Shown in pieces: positions 1-10,815 of a DNA stretch of 64,000 bases; the first letter of the stretch is position 1; each line of letters opens with the position of its first letter. The translations under genes and the position numbers were made by a program. The DNA is from Amorphophallus konjac (Eukaryota; Streptophyta; Magnoliopsida; Alismatales; Araceae), in NCBI GenBank assembly GCA_022559845.1, contig CM040126.1, positions 226,864,641 through 226,928,640 on the forward strand. The letters run 5' to 3'. The notes under the pieces were generated by a model. The model worked only from the letters and a program-made list of their open reading frames with translations, had not been told where the DNA came from and did no database searches.

Positions 1-374
1 CGCTGAGCATCACAGCTTGCTATCCGAGGATCACTCCTCTCCGCTACCTCACAGCTTGGACCGCTGATTACACAACTTACAGACGATTCAAAAACAAATC
101 ACTAACAAAAATAAAGTAGGATAGTGAAAATAAAAACAACTGTAGCTTTATTTCTAGAGCAATTCGACTCTGGATCTGATCCATACGTCGAGACCAACTC
201 AAGCTTACTGCAAGCCCTCTCTTCTCTCATATTTTCTCTTCCCCTTCCGATACTCTGCTTTGACTCTCACTTTATTGCACTCCAATTTTCTACTCTCAGA
301 CTTGCGGTGGCTCTCCAGCTCTTCTCTAACTTCTTCTTTTATCTTTTATCTCTCCCTTTCTCTTTTCTCTTTTC
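1..374 (-). repeat. C1 LTR leader (R/U5) segment, duplicated copy
   Basis: This sequence is almost identical to 1531-1904 and ends with TTTTC at 370-374, the same target site used by the gag-only array. On the minus strand it continues the C1 LTR downstream of the TATA box at 12991-13000, so it is transcribed leader or U5 sequence. No credible coding sequence is seen. Membership of the C1 LTR is inferred from the target-site join and from the position of the leader in element C2, not from direct similarity. Confidence 0.6.
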
Positions 375-1479
375 TGATGGGGACATCGAATCAAGACCGC
401 TCATATTTTATTTACATTTATGTCCTTTTATATTTGTATGTATACCCTTGTGTTATATGGGTACACAATTGTGAGTCTTAGTGGGTTTTTGTGCAAAATG
501 TCAGTAGGACCAGCAAGGGGGCCCTCACTCCTTCCTCATTGGTCCAAGTGGCACCATTTGGGCCCATGTGGGGCTGGTCAAAGTCCTAGGTGGCATCTAG
601 AAGGTCAATTGACACATGGGGAGACAAGTGATTTAAAATTTCAAAGGAGGCCACCTACCTTACCTACCTTGTCCCCTTGGTCAAGGGGGCGCCCCCCATT
701 TTTGGTCCAATTTTAATTTTTGAAAAAAAATACTATTAGAACTAATTAGTTCTATACCTTGTATACCCCTCCCAATCCTAGATCTGATGGCATAAGTGGT
801 CATTTTCCATTTATTATATAAGGCATGTAATTTCCATTTGTGTGAATTAATGAAGAAGAAAAATTGAGTGTGCATTGGAGTAAATTTGTGCCCCCATCTC
901 TCTCCCTCTGGTTTCCCTCTGATTCCTCCAATCATCATGGTATAGAACCCCTCTATCTTAGCCCCTCCACCTCTGATTTCTATCTCTGCCGCCGCCGTCG
1001 CCGTTCGTGCCGCCATCGAGCCACCGCGAAGCAAGATCCGAAGTGTTGTCCAAGGTTCTATTTTGTTGGACAGAGGTTCACTCCGGGAATTTTAGCTCCC
1101 CACTCCGACATCATATGGAGCTGAGATTTTCAGGGTTGGTTCCCCTCTTGATTACCAACCTCCAGTAAAATTATCCCTTCATTTCCCTTTCGTTTTATAT
1201 TTCTCCATTTTGGTGTCTTTCCACCTTCTAGTTCTGTCCCAGTTCAGATCTGTGTAACAGTAGCTCTGTATTCCTAGGTTTCGACCCACTTCTTGACTTT
1301 TGATTGAATCCCCAAATTTATTGAAGGTTCTTTCCAGCATCCCCATCCTCCATAAAGTTCGTCGAATTTCAAAAGCCCTCTACCTATTTTTAGAAATTGT
1401 GTCTTTCCCCCAAATTTAGTTCTGTTTCTGCTGTCCAGATCCGACCACCCGGTACGATAAAATAGTTTTCCCCAGTCAA
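375..1479 (+). mobile_element. Partial LTR of the gag-only element (5' half, duplicated copy)
   Basis: It starts TGATGGGGACATCG like the three full LTRs at 1905, 6373 and 10816, and matches the first 1.1 kb of each. It breaks off at the duplication junction at 1479. It contains the TATA-like element TATTATATAAGG near 812-825. It is preceded by the same TTTTC as the full array. It is not a separate insertion but a copy made by the 1.53-kb duplication. Confidence 0.88.
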
Positions 1480-1904
1480 TGGCTTCCGTTGAATCACAGC
1501 TTTGAAACAGCTGACACTCAGCTTACAAACCGCTGAGCATCCCAGCTTGCTGTCCAAGGATCACTCCTCGCCGCTACCTCACAGCTTGGACCGTTGATTA
1601 CACAACTTACAAACGATTCAAAAACAAATCACAAACGAAAATAAAGTAGGATAGTGAAAACAAAAACAACTGTAACTTTATTTCTAGAGCAATTCGACTC
1701 TGGATCTGATCCATACGTCGAGACCAACTCAAGCTTACTGCAAGCTCTCTCTTCTCTCATATTTTCTCTTCCCCTTCCGATACTCTGCTTTGACTCTCAC
1801 TTTATTGCACTCCAATTTTCTACTCTCAGACTTGCGGTGGCTCTCCAGCTCTTCTCTAACTTCTTCTTCTATCTTTTATCTCTCCCTTTCTCTTTTCTCT
1901 TTTC
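1480..1904 (-). repeat. C1 LTR leader segment adjoining the gag-only array
   Basis: This stretch directly flanks the left end of the array and ends in the target duplication TTTTC (1900-1904). Positions 1480-1530 hold about 50 bp that precede the duplicated unit and are not seen at the left window edge. Joined to 12922 onward it reconstitutes the C1 3' LTR on the minus strand. It contains no gene. Confidence 0.6.
1900..1904. repeat. Target-site duplication TTTTC, left copy
   Basis: The five bases before the first full LTR, TTTTC, are repeated directly after the last LTR at 12917-12921. A 5-bp duplication is the standard integrase footprint of plant Ty3/gypsy elements. Confidence 0.85.
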
Positions 1905-4014
1905 TGATGGGGACATCGAATTAAGACCGCTCATATTTTGTTTACATTTATGTCCTTTTATATTTGTATGTATACCCTTATGTTATATGGGTACACAATT
2001 GTAAGTCTTAGTGGGTTTTTGTGCAAAATGTCAGTAGGACCAGTAAGGGGGCCCTCACTCCTTCCTCATTGGTCCAAGTGGTACCATTTGGGCCCATGTG
2101 GGGCTGGTCAAAGTCCTAGGTGGCATCTAGAAGGTCAATTGACACATGGGGAGACAAGTGATTTAAAATTTCAAAGGAGGCCACCTACCTTACCTACCTT
2201 GTCCCCTTGGTCAAGGGGGCGCCCCCCATTTTTGGTCCAATTTTAATTTTTGAAAAAAAATGCTATTAGAACTAATTAGTTCTATACCTTGTATACCCCT
2301 CCCAATCCTAGATCTGAGGGCATAAGTGGTCATTTTCCATTTATTATATAAGGCATGTAATTTTCATTTGTGTGAATTAATGAAGAAGAAAAATTGAGTG
2401 TGCATTGGAGCAAATTTGTGCCCCCATCTCTCTCCCCTTGGTTTCCCTCTGATTCCTCCAATCTTCAGGGTATAGAACCCCTCTATCTTAGCCCCTCCAC
2501 CTCTGATTTCTATCTCTGCCGCCGCCGTCGCCGTTCGTGCCGCCATCGAGCCACCGCGAAGCAAGATCCGAAGTGCTGTCCGAGGTTCTATTTTGCTGGA
2601 CAGAGGTTCACTCCGGGAATTTTAGATCCCCACTCCGACATCATATGGAGCTGAGATTTTCAGGGTTGGTTCCCCTCTTGATTACCAACCTCCAGTAAAA
2701 TTATCCCATCATTTCAATTTCGTTTTATATTTCTCCATTTTGGTGTCTTTCCACCTTCTAGTTCTGTCCCAGTTCAGATCTGTGTAACAGTAGCCCTGTA
2801 TTCCTAGGTTTCGACCCACTTCTTGATTTTTGTTTGAATCCCCAAATTTATTGAAGGTTCTTTCCAGCATCCCCATCCTCCATAAAGTTTCGTCGAATTT
2901 CAAAAGCCCTCTACCTATTTTTAGAAATTGTGTCTTTCCTCCAAATTTAGTTCTGTTTCTGCTGTCCAGATCCGACCACCCGGTACGATAAAATAGTTTT
3001 CCAGAGTCAAATCTCCACCAAACCTTGCATAAGATATATCCCTGTTTTCTTGTCTTCGGCCTCTACAACTTTCATGAAGGGATGAAAGGCTGAATCGAAG
3101 GTCTACATCGCCGTCAATGCCAACACTCAGGAAAAATCATTTATATCCTGAGTTTTCAAATCCTGTGAGTCAGCAGCTTGAAAATTCTACAAAGGCCATC
3201 AACGAGAAATTAAGGTTTCTTTCTTTGGCCACAGATCGAAGGATTTTGAGTTAGCTTTCCAACGATACCTATTGTACGTCGATCCGACGTCGGGAGTGAC
3301 CGCAGCAGCAGATGTCGTCGGGACGCATGGGTCTGAAACAGTAGTTCAGATCCGTGGGGAGCAACTCCGATGATTGAAGATTGGAGCCACCCGGCCTCTG
3401 ACCGGTGAACCAGCGCACCGCCTTCCCAGGGAGCGCCCCTCCGGACGTCCCCATCACAGCGGTGCCGCTCTAGGCCCACACGGCCCCACTGACCAGCACG
3501 TGGGCCCTACAATCATGCATACGCGTGCAGCCGAAGCTACACAAGAAGCTGTCCGTCAACCCGAACCCACTACTCTCGGGTCCCATTGTGTCGCCCTTTA
3601 CCTCCCTACGTGGAGTGGGCAGTAAAGTCATTGCTATAATTTATGTAATTTATTGTTCTGGGAGTACGAGATCAGCCGGGATCATCTTCCCCACGCCCGG
3701 TGCGTGAAGGTATCGTATTCGCTCCCATCTTGGCATTTGCTTTATTTCGTATATATTTCTTTATGTCACTGCTAGAGAGCATGCTAGGATCGTAACTCGC
3801 TATACTTTTTATATCACCACTGTTGCGAGAGAGAGCGAGACCGTCCCGTGACCCGATCCGGGCACCAATTTGTGAGTTGACCACCCTAGCTGATTGCCGA
3901 TTTCTCAACCGTGCACGTCCGTACACTTCCCTTGTTAGGGGCGATCGCGAGCTTGCTTAGAGTCTAAGGATCACATATCCATTTGGAGTCGAGTCGCGTG
4001 TCCGTCCCGCATCA
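1905..4014 (+). mobile_element. Gag-only element, LTR 1 (left outer)
   Basis: It begins TGATGGGG and ends CCCGCATCA, so it has the TG...CA termini. It is about 2110 bp long. A TATA-like TATTATATAAGG lies near 2342, placing transcription start in the first quarter of the LTR and leaving a long R/U5. A GC-rich block in the second half (about 3290-3500) and a GAGAGAGAGCG run near 3830 are shared by all copies. The primer site follows at once. Confidence 0.93.
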
Positions 4015-4017
4015 GTT

Positions 4018-4029
4018 TGGTATCAGAGC
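4018..4029 (+). other. Primer binding site, tRNA-Met type (copy 1)
   Basis: TGGTATCAGAGC starts three bases after the LTR end at 4014. This 12-mer is complementary to the 3' end of plant initiator tRNA-Met and is the usual minus-strand primer site of plant LTR retrotransposons. It fixes the element's orientation as plus. Confidence 0.93.
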
Positions 4030-4336
4030 TAGGTTGAGTCTAGGGTGTCCAAAAACAAAACAAAAAAAAGAGTCGTTTAAGTCGGTCTAAGTGTCAGACT
4101 TGCATCCCATTAATCGGTATATCAAAAGGTGTTGTCCGAACGTAGGCTACGCCTATCGGGAGGGCCGCACACTTACGCGAGTGATCTTCGGATCGATTAA
4201 CTCCGCCACGTACCGAGTCTTGGTTAGGTCTAGGTGCATCCTTTTTACTTTAGTCCGTGTTTGCATTATCGGTGTCTCTGTGTGTCTTTGCATGCCCACT
4301 CGTAGAGGTACACAGTACTCACCCCCACCCCCACCT

Positions 4337-5870
4337 ATGGCGGATCCCCGAACCCCTAGTCTCGATGCGTCGTCGGTGGCCGAAATGTTCCAATCCCTTA
4401 TGGTGCAAATGCAAGGGTTGACTACACGTATGGATGGGTTGGGTACGCGCATGGATGCATTGACTACACGGGTAGATCGGATGGACGGGTTGAGTACGCA
4501 GATGAATGGCTTAGGCACCCGTCTGGAAGAAAGGATGAAGGCCTTAGAGGATAAGGCCGTCGAGTCGGACCAGTCCGTTAAGGGCCTGGTAGGGAGAGTT
4601 GCCACATTAGAGGGAGCCCCAGCCGAGGTACCCCCGAGAGCCCCAGTTGAGGCACCCCCCCACCTACACATGGTCAACGGGAATCGGTTCAGCAACCTGC
4701 TATCCCAAGGGATCAAGGGATAGATGTTAGGAGGCGTCAATTCCCGAGGTGCTAGACTATGAGTCCGAAGATTAAAATAGGGGATATGGACGTGACCATC
4801 ATGTTCAACGATAGAATTGTGATGAGGATGAGCGGGCCCTCAAGACCGTTGGTGCCGACCCTCCCACTTTTGACGGGTCCTTAGACCCAAGGGTACATCT
4901 TGATTGGGAAGCCGGTATGGATCTATATTTTGAGTGGTTTGAGATGTCGGACCAACAGAAGGTCAAGTTTGCTAAGATGAAATTGGTAGGGCAAGGTCAA
5001 ACCTTTTGGAGCAACATGGAGAACCTGCTATTTCACCGTCATGAACCCCAAGTAGAAACGTGGGAAGAGATGAGGTCCAAACTTAGGAAGAAGTACCTCC
5101 ATGCCATTTACCGCCAGTGTCTCATAGATAGGTGGCAGAGTCTTACCCAAGGAGAACAGTCCGTCTCCGAGTACATCACCAAGTTCGATGAATACTATTT
5201 GCGATGTGATGTCACGGAGGAGGATTCCCTTACTGTCTCCCGATTTCGGCGTGGTCTACAATCGCACATACGGTATGAGCTTCTCCGCCGCAAGGTGGAC
5301 AAGTTAGAGGATGCATACCAAGCTGCTCTCGAGATGCAGCAATTCGAGGGAGAGTTCGAGTCTATCCAACGGTTGGGCCCCGATCCTTTCCGTAGTGCCG
5401 AGTCACGTAGCTCCTTAGGCCCATACCCGAGGGGTCCCATGACTCGACCTCACGAGCCCGCCCGTCAAGAGCACTTCGCTCCTAGACCTCGTCCTCCCCC
5501 GCCACGGGATCTACCTCCATCCCAGCCACAGGCACCCATTGCCCGTCCTCTGGCACCGGCACCCCCACCCCTATTGCCCACGGCACCTACAGCCCCACCT
5601 CTGTTGCCTACACCCCTTGCCCGTTGGGAGGATAACGGTAAGGGCCCTCTTATCGGAGAGACCAGTAGGTCACGGGTGTAGTGTTTCCACTGTCATGGTT
5701 TTGTCCATATCGCCAACCAATGTCCCACTCCTGCCACACTAGCCCTAGGGGTTGGAGAAGCCTCGCCTTCTGGGCTTGTACATGTCAGCTACGAGGCCGA
5801 CCCGGAACTAGCTGATGAGTACAAAAGTCTGGAGGAGCCTACCGACACTCAGGATGCGGCACTTGGATGA
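4337..5870 (+). pseudogene. gag: gag of the gag-only element, internal copy 1 (broken)
   Basis: From ATG 4337 an N-terminal part reads MADPRTPSLDASSVAEMFQ followed by a heptad-like stretch of repeated MDGLGTRMDAL-type units (coiled coil), stopping with TAG at 4721-4723. The Retrotrans_gag domain follows in another frame (about 4860-5400) with TFDGSLDPR and FAKMKLVGQGQTFW, then a proline-rich tail. A TAG at 5679-5681 lies where copy 2 has CAG, just before a CCHC zinc knuckle that would run on to TGA 5868-5870. Gag would package element RNA into particles. This copy cannot make a full protein: it has a frame break near 4723-4750, internal stops and the premature TAG. Assignment to Ty3/gypsy gag is firm; the exact lineage is not. 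Confidence 0.85.
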
Positions 5871-6372
5871 TGGCCACCTGGTGGGTGATGTCATTGCATT
5901 AAGTCTAGGGTAATGCATGAGTCGGTTTGTTTCTTCTTTGTGTGGTTTGTTTTGTGTGGCTTATTTGTGTGGTTTGCATATTTGTGTTAGTACATGGTGA
6001 GTCTACATGTGTCTTGTGCAAGTTCGTTGTCGGTCTCTTACGAGTGAGAGGCGAGTGGACTCGCTCGAGGAGTATGGGATCAGCTTGACATCCATGTCCC
6101 GGATCTAGTCACCTATAGTGACCCAGCGATGATTTCTAGTGAGTCTTCGAGCAGCCTCCTTCCCCTTGAGAGTGATCCCACTTCGGAGTGTTCCACCACT
6201 AGCATCTTCCCATAGCAGCATGCGCATATCGAGTGTATACGGAATGAGCAGGTGACGATCACTTGGAGTGGAGCGTACCCGCGCTACTTGGTACTGTGAC
6301 GGATCCGTCGGAGCTACTCGAGCAGTTGCCCCTTTACTCGACGGGGTCGAGTTCTTCCCACCCGGGGAGAAT
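5871..6372 (+). other. 3' noncoding end of internal region 1 with polypurine tract
   Basis: This 0.5 kb between the gag stop and LTR 2 has no coding potential that survives in copy 2. It contains GT-rich repeats (TTTGTGTGGTTTG-like, about 5935-5990). It ends with the purine-rich CCCGGGGAGAAT at 6361-6372 directly before LTR 2, which is the expected plus-strand primer (polypurine tract). The equivalent stretch of copy 2 is 10314-10815. Confidence 0.8.
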
Positions 6373-8472
6373 TGATGGGGACATCGAATCAAGACCGCTC
6401 ATATTTTATTTGAATTTATGTCCTTTTATATTTGTATGTTTACCCTTGTGTTATATGGGTACACAATTGTGAGTCTTAGTGGGTTTTTGTGCAAAATGTC
6501 AGTAGGACCAGCAAGGGGGCCCTCACTCCTTCCTCATTGGTCCAAGTGGCACCATTTGGGCCCATGTGGGGCTGGTCAAAGTCCTAGGTTGCATTTAGAA
6601 GGTCAATAGACACATGGGGAGACAAGTGGTTTAAAATAAAAAGGAGGCCACCTACCTTACCTACCTTGTCCCCTTTGTCAAGGGGGCGCCCCCCATTTTT
6701 GGTCCAATTTTAATTTTTGAAAAAAATGCTATTAGAACTAATTAGTTCTATACCTTGTATTCCCCTCCCAACCCTAGATCTGAGGGCATAAGTGGTCATT
6801 TTCCATTTATTATATAAGGTATGTAATTTTCATTTGTGTGAATTAATGAAGAAGAAAAATTGAGTGTGCATTGGAGCAAATTTGCGCCCCCAACTCTCTC
6901 CCTCTGGTTTCCCTCTGATTCCTCCAATATTTAGGGTATAGAACCCTTCTATCTTAGCCCCTCCACCTCTGATTTCTATCTATGCCGCCGCCGCCGCCGT
7001 TCGTGCCGCCATCGAGCCACCGCGAAGCAAGATCCGAAGTGATGTCCAAGGTTCTGTTTTGCTGGACAGAGGTTCACTCTGGGAATTTTAGTTCCCCACT
7101 CCAATATCATCTGGAGCTGCGATTTTCAGGGTTGGTTTCTCTCTTGATTCTTAACCTCCAGTAAAATTATCCCGTCATTTACCTTTCATTTTTTATTTCT
7201 CCATTTTGGTGTCTTTCCACCTTCTAGTTCTGTCCCAGTTCAGATCTGTGTAACAACAGCTCTGTATTCCTAGGTTTCGAACCACTTCTTGATTTTTGTT
7301 TGAACCCCCAAATTTATTGGAGGTTCTTTCCACCATCCCCATCCTCCATAAATTTTCTTCGAATTTCAAAAGCCCTCTACCTATTTTTAGAAATTATGTC
7401 TTTCCCCCAAATTCAGTTTTGTTTCTACTGTCCAGATCCGACCACCTGGTACTATAAAATAGTTTTCCCCAGTCAAATCTCCACCAAACCTTGCATAAGA
7501 TATATCCCTGTTTTCCTCTCTTCGGCCTCTACAAATTTCATAAAGGGATCAAAGGCTGAATCGAAGGTCTACATCACGGTCAATGCCAACTCTCAAGAAA
7601 AAATCATTTCTATCCTAAGTTTTCAGATCCTGTGAGTCAACAGCTTGAAAATTCGACAAAGGCCATCAACGGGAAATTCAAGTTTCTTTCTCCGGCTATA
7701 AATCGAAGTATTTTGAGATAACTTTCCAATGGTACCTCTTGTGCATCGATCCGACGTCCGGAGTGACCGCAACAGCAGATTTCGTCGGGACGCACGGGTC
7801 TGAAACAATAGTTCAGATTCGTGGGCAACAACTCCGACGAGTGAAGATCGGAGCCGCCTGGCCTCCGACCGGCGAACCAGCGCTCCGCCTTCCGAAGGAG
7901 CTCCCATCCGGACGTCCCCATCACAGCGGTGCCGCTTCGGGCCCACATGGCCCCACTGACTAGCACGTGGGCCCCACGATCATGCGTATGCCTGCAGCCG
8001 AAGCTACACAAGAAGCTGCCCGTCAACCCGAACCCGCTACTCACGGGTCCCATTGTGTCGCCCTTTACCTCCCTGCGTGGAGTGGGCAGTGAAGTCATTG
8101 CTGTAATTTATTGTTCCGAGAGTACGAGATCGGCCTGGATCGTCTTCCCCACGCCCGTCGCGTGGAGGTATCGTATTCGCTCCCATCTCGGCATTTGCTT
8201 TATTTTCTATATATTTCTTTATGCCGCTGCTAGAGAGCATGCTAGGATCGTAGCTCGCTATACTTTTTATATCACCGCTGCTGCGAGAGAGAGAGAGACC
8301 GTCCCATGACCCAATCCGGGCACCAATTTGTGAGTTGACCATCCTAGCTCATTGCCGGTTTCTCAATCTTGCATGTCCTTACGCTTCCCTCGTTAGGGGC
8401 GATCGCGAGCTTGCTTAGAGTCCAAGGATCGCATATCCATTTGGAGTCGAGTCGCGTGTCGGTCCTGCATCA
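6373..8472 (+). mobile_element. Gag-only element, LTR 2 (central, shared)
   Basis: It runs from TGATGGGG to CCTGCATCA, about 2100 bp, and is colinear with LTR 1 and LTR 3 with scattered substitutions. A TATA-like element lies near 6808-6820. It is preceded by a polypurine tract and followed by a primer site, so it acts as the 3' LTR of one unit and the 5' LTR of the next. No 5-bp duplication separates it from its neighbours, as expected for an LTR shared by recombination. Confidence 0.93.
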
Positions 8473-8475
8473 GTT

Positions 8476-8487
8476 TGATATCAGAGC
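8476..8487 (+). other. Primer binding site copy 2, one mismatch
   Basis: TGATATCAGAGC lies three bases after LTR 2 and differs from the canonical TGGTATCAGAGC of copy 1 by one G-to-A change. The mismatch should weaken tRNA-Met priming of the downstream unit. Confidence 0.88.
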
Positions 8488-8795
8488 CAGGTTGAGTCTA
8501 GGGTGTCTAAAAACAAAACAAAAAAAAGAGTCGTTTAAGTCGGTCTAAGTGTCACACTTGCATCCCATTAATCGGTATATCAAAAGGTGTTGTCCGAATG
8601 TAGGCTATGCCTATCGGGAAGGCCGCACACTTGCACGAGTGATCTTCAGATCGATTAACTCCGCCATGTACCGAGTCTTGGTTAGGTCTAGGTGCATCCT
8701 CTTTGCTTTAGTCCGTGTTTGCACTAGTCGGTGTCTCCGTGTGTCTTTGCATGCCCACTCGTAGAGGTACACAGTACTCACCCCCACCACCACCT

Positions 8796-10313
8796 ATGGC
8801 GGATCCCCGAGCCCATAGTCTCGATGCGTCGTTGGTGGCCGAAATGTTCCAACCCTTATGGGGCAAATGCAAGCGTTGACTACACGTATGGATGGGTTGG
8901 GTTAACTACACGGGTAGATCGGATGGACGGGTTGAGTACGCGGATGAATGGCTTAGGCACCTGTCTGGAAGAAAGGATGAATGCCTTAGAGGATAAGGCC
9001 GTCGATTCAGACCAGTCCGTTCAGGGCCTGGTAGGGAGAGTTTCCACATTAGAGGGAGCCCCATCCGAGGTACCCCCGAGAGCCCAAGTTGAGTCACCCC
9101 CCCACCTACACATGGTCAACGGGAACCGGTTCAGCAACCTGCTGTCCCAAGGGATCAAGGGATAGATGTTAGGAGGCGTCAATTCCCCGAGGTGCTAGAC
9201 TATGAGTCTGAAGATGAAAATAGGGGATATGGACGTGACAGTCATGTTCAACGACGGAATCGTGATGAGGACGAGCGGGGCCTCAGGACCGTTCATGCCG
9301 ACCCTCCCACTTTTGACGGGTCCTTAGACCCAAGGGTATATCTTGATTGGGAAGCCAGTGTGGACCGATATTTTGAGTGGTTTAAGATGTCGGACCAACG
9401 GAAGGTCAAGTTTGCTAAGATGAAATTGGTAGGGCAAGGTCAAACCTTTTGGAGAAACATGGAGAACCCGCTATTTCACCGTCATGAACCCCAGGTAGAA
9501 ACGTGGGAAGAGATGAGGTCCAAACTTAGGAAGAAGTACCTCCCTGCCACTTACCGCCAACGTCTCATAGACAGGTGGCAGAGTCTTACCCAAGGAGATC
9601 GGTCCGTCTCCAAGTACATCGCCGAGTTCGATGAAGACTATTTGCGATGTGATGCCACGGAGGAGGATTCCCTTACTGTCTCCCGATTTTGGCGTGGTCT
9701 ACGATCGCACCTACGGTATGAGCTTCTCTGCCAGAAGGTGGACAAGTTAGAGGATGCATACCAAGTTGCTCTCGAGATGGAGCAATTCGAGGGAGAGTTC
9801 GAGTCTATCCAAGAGTTGGGCCCCATTCCTCTCCGTAGTGCCGAGTCACGTAGCTCCTTAGGACCATACCCGAGGGGTCCCATGACTCGACCTCACGAGC
9901 CCGCCCGTCAGGAGCACTTCGCTCCTAGACCTCGTCCTCCCCTGCCATGGGATCTACCTCCATCCCAGCCACATGCACCCATTGCCCGTCCTCTGGCACC
10001 GGCACCCCCACCCCTATTGCCCACGGCACCTACAGCCCCACCTCTATTGCCTACACCCCTTGCCCATCGGGAGGATAAGGGTAAGGGCCCTCTTATCGGA
10101 GAGACCAGTAGGTCACGGGTGCAGTGTTTCCACTGTCATGGTTTTGGCCATATCGCCAACCAATGTCCCACTCCTGCCACACTAGCCCTAGGGGTTGGAG
10201 AAGCCTCGCCTTCTGGGCTTGTACATGTCAACTACGAGACCGACCCGAAACTAGCTGATGAGTACGAAAGTCTGGAGGAGCCTACCGACACTCAGGATGC
10301 GGCACTTGGATGA
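8796..10313 (+). pseudogene. gag: gag of the gag-only element, internal copy 2 (better preserved)
   Basis: ATG at 8796 matches the copy 1 start, but a deletion of about 20 bp near 8900 removes part of the coiled-coil repeat and shifts the frame. The Retrotrans_gag part is open from about 9192 to TGA 10311-10313 (about 373 codons, no ATG at its left edge). It reads TFDGSLDPRVYLDWE, then FAKMKLVGQGQTFW, then a Pro-rich linker, and a zinc knuckle CFHCHGFGHIANQC that fits CX2CX4HX4C. It ends in an acidic tail. The N-terminal part stops with TAG at 9163-9165 at the same place as copy 1, so both copies share the break between coiled coil and Gag core. Probably non-functional unless the break is bypassed. 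Confidence 0.86.
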
Positions 10314-10815
10314 TGGCCACCTGGTGGGTGATGTCATTGCATTAAGTCTAGTGTAATGCATGAGTCGGTTTGTTTCTTCTTTGTGTGGTTTGTTTTGTGT
10401 GGCTTATTTGTGTGGTTTGCATATTTGTGTTAGTACATGGTGAGTCTGCATGTGTCTTGTGCAAGCTCGTTGTCGGTCTCTTATGAGTGAGAGGCGAGTG
10501 GACTCGCTCCAGGAGTATGGGATCTGCTCGACATCCATGTCCCGGATCTAGTCACCTATAGGGACCCAGCTGTGATTCCTAGTGAGTATTCGAGCCGCCT
10601 CCTTCCCCTTGAGAGTGACCCCACTCCGGAGTGTTCCATCACTAGCCTCTTCCCATAGCAGCTTGCGTATATCGAGTGTATACGGAATGAGCAGGTGACG
10701 ATCACTTGGAGTGGAGCGTACCCGCGCTACTTGGTACGGTGACGGATCCGCCGGAGCTACTCGAGCAGTCGCCCCTTTACTCGACGGGGTCGAGTTCTTC
10801 CCACCCGGGGAGAAT
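10314..10815 (+). other. 3' noncoding end of internal region 2 with polypurine tract
   Basis: It is colinear with 5871-6372, including the GT-rich stretch and the terminal purine tract CCCGGGGAGAAT (10804-10815). No pol sequence is present here or in copy 1, which confirms that the missing pol is a family trait and not a deletion in one copy. Confidence 0.82.

Larger units (their letters stand above)
1..3010. repeat. 1.53-kb direct tandem duplication (two units)
   Basis: Positions 1-1479 and about 1531-3010 are near-identical, with a period of about 1531 bp. Each unit holds C1 LTR leader sequence, the TTTTC target site, and the first 1.1 kb of a gag-only-element LTR. The junction is at 1479/1480, where LTR sequence stops abruptly at an AGTCAA motif and leader sequence begins (TGGCTTCCGTTG). 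In the second unit the LTR continues past the same motif at 3010. The duplication therefore happened after the retroelement inserted and copied the insertion junction. Unit 1 probably continues left of the window. Confidence 0.88.

Noticed and set aside
375..1479. Independent solo or truncated LTR insertion
   Set aside because: The flanking DNA is duplicated with it, so it is part of a 1.53-kb tandem duplication.
4018..4029. tRNA gene fragment
   Set aside because: Only the 12-bp primer-site complement is present, at the LTR edge; there is no cloverleaf. The same applies at 8476 and 48894.
4153..4740. Minus-strand open frame of about 195 codons
   Set aside because: It is the antisense of the gag coiled-coil repeats; the repeat structure keeps several frames open.
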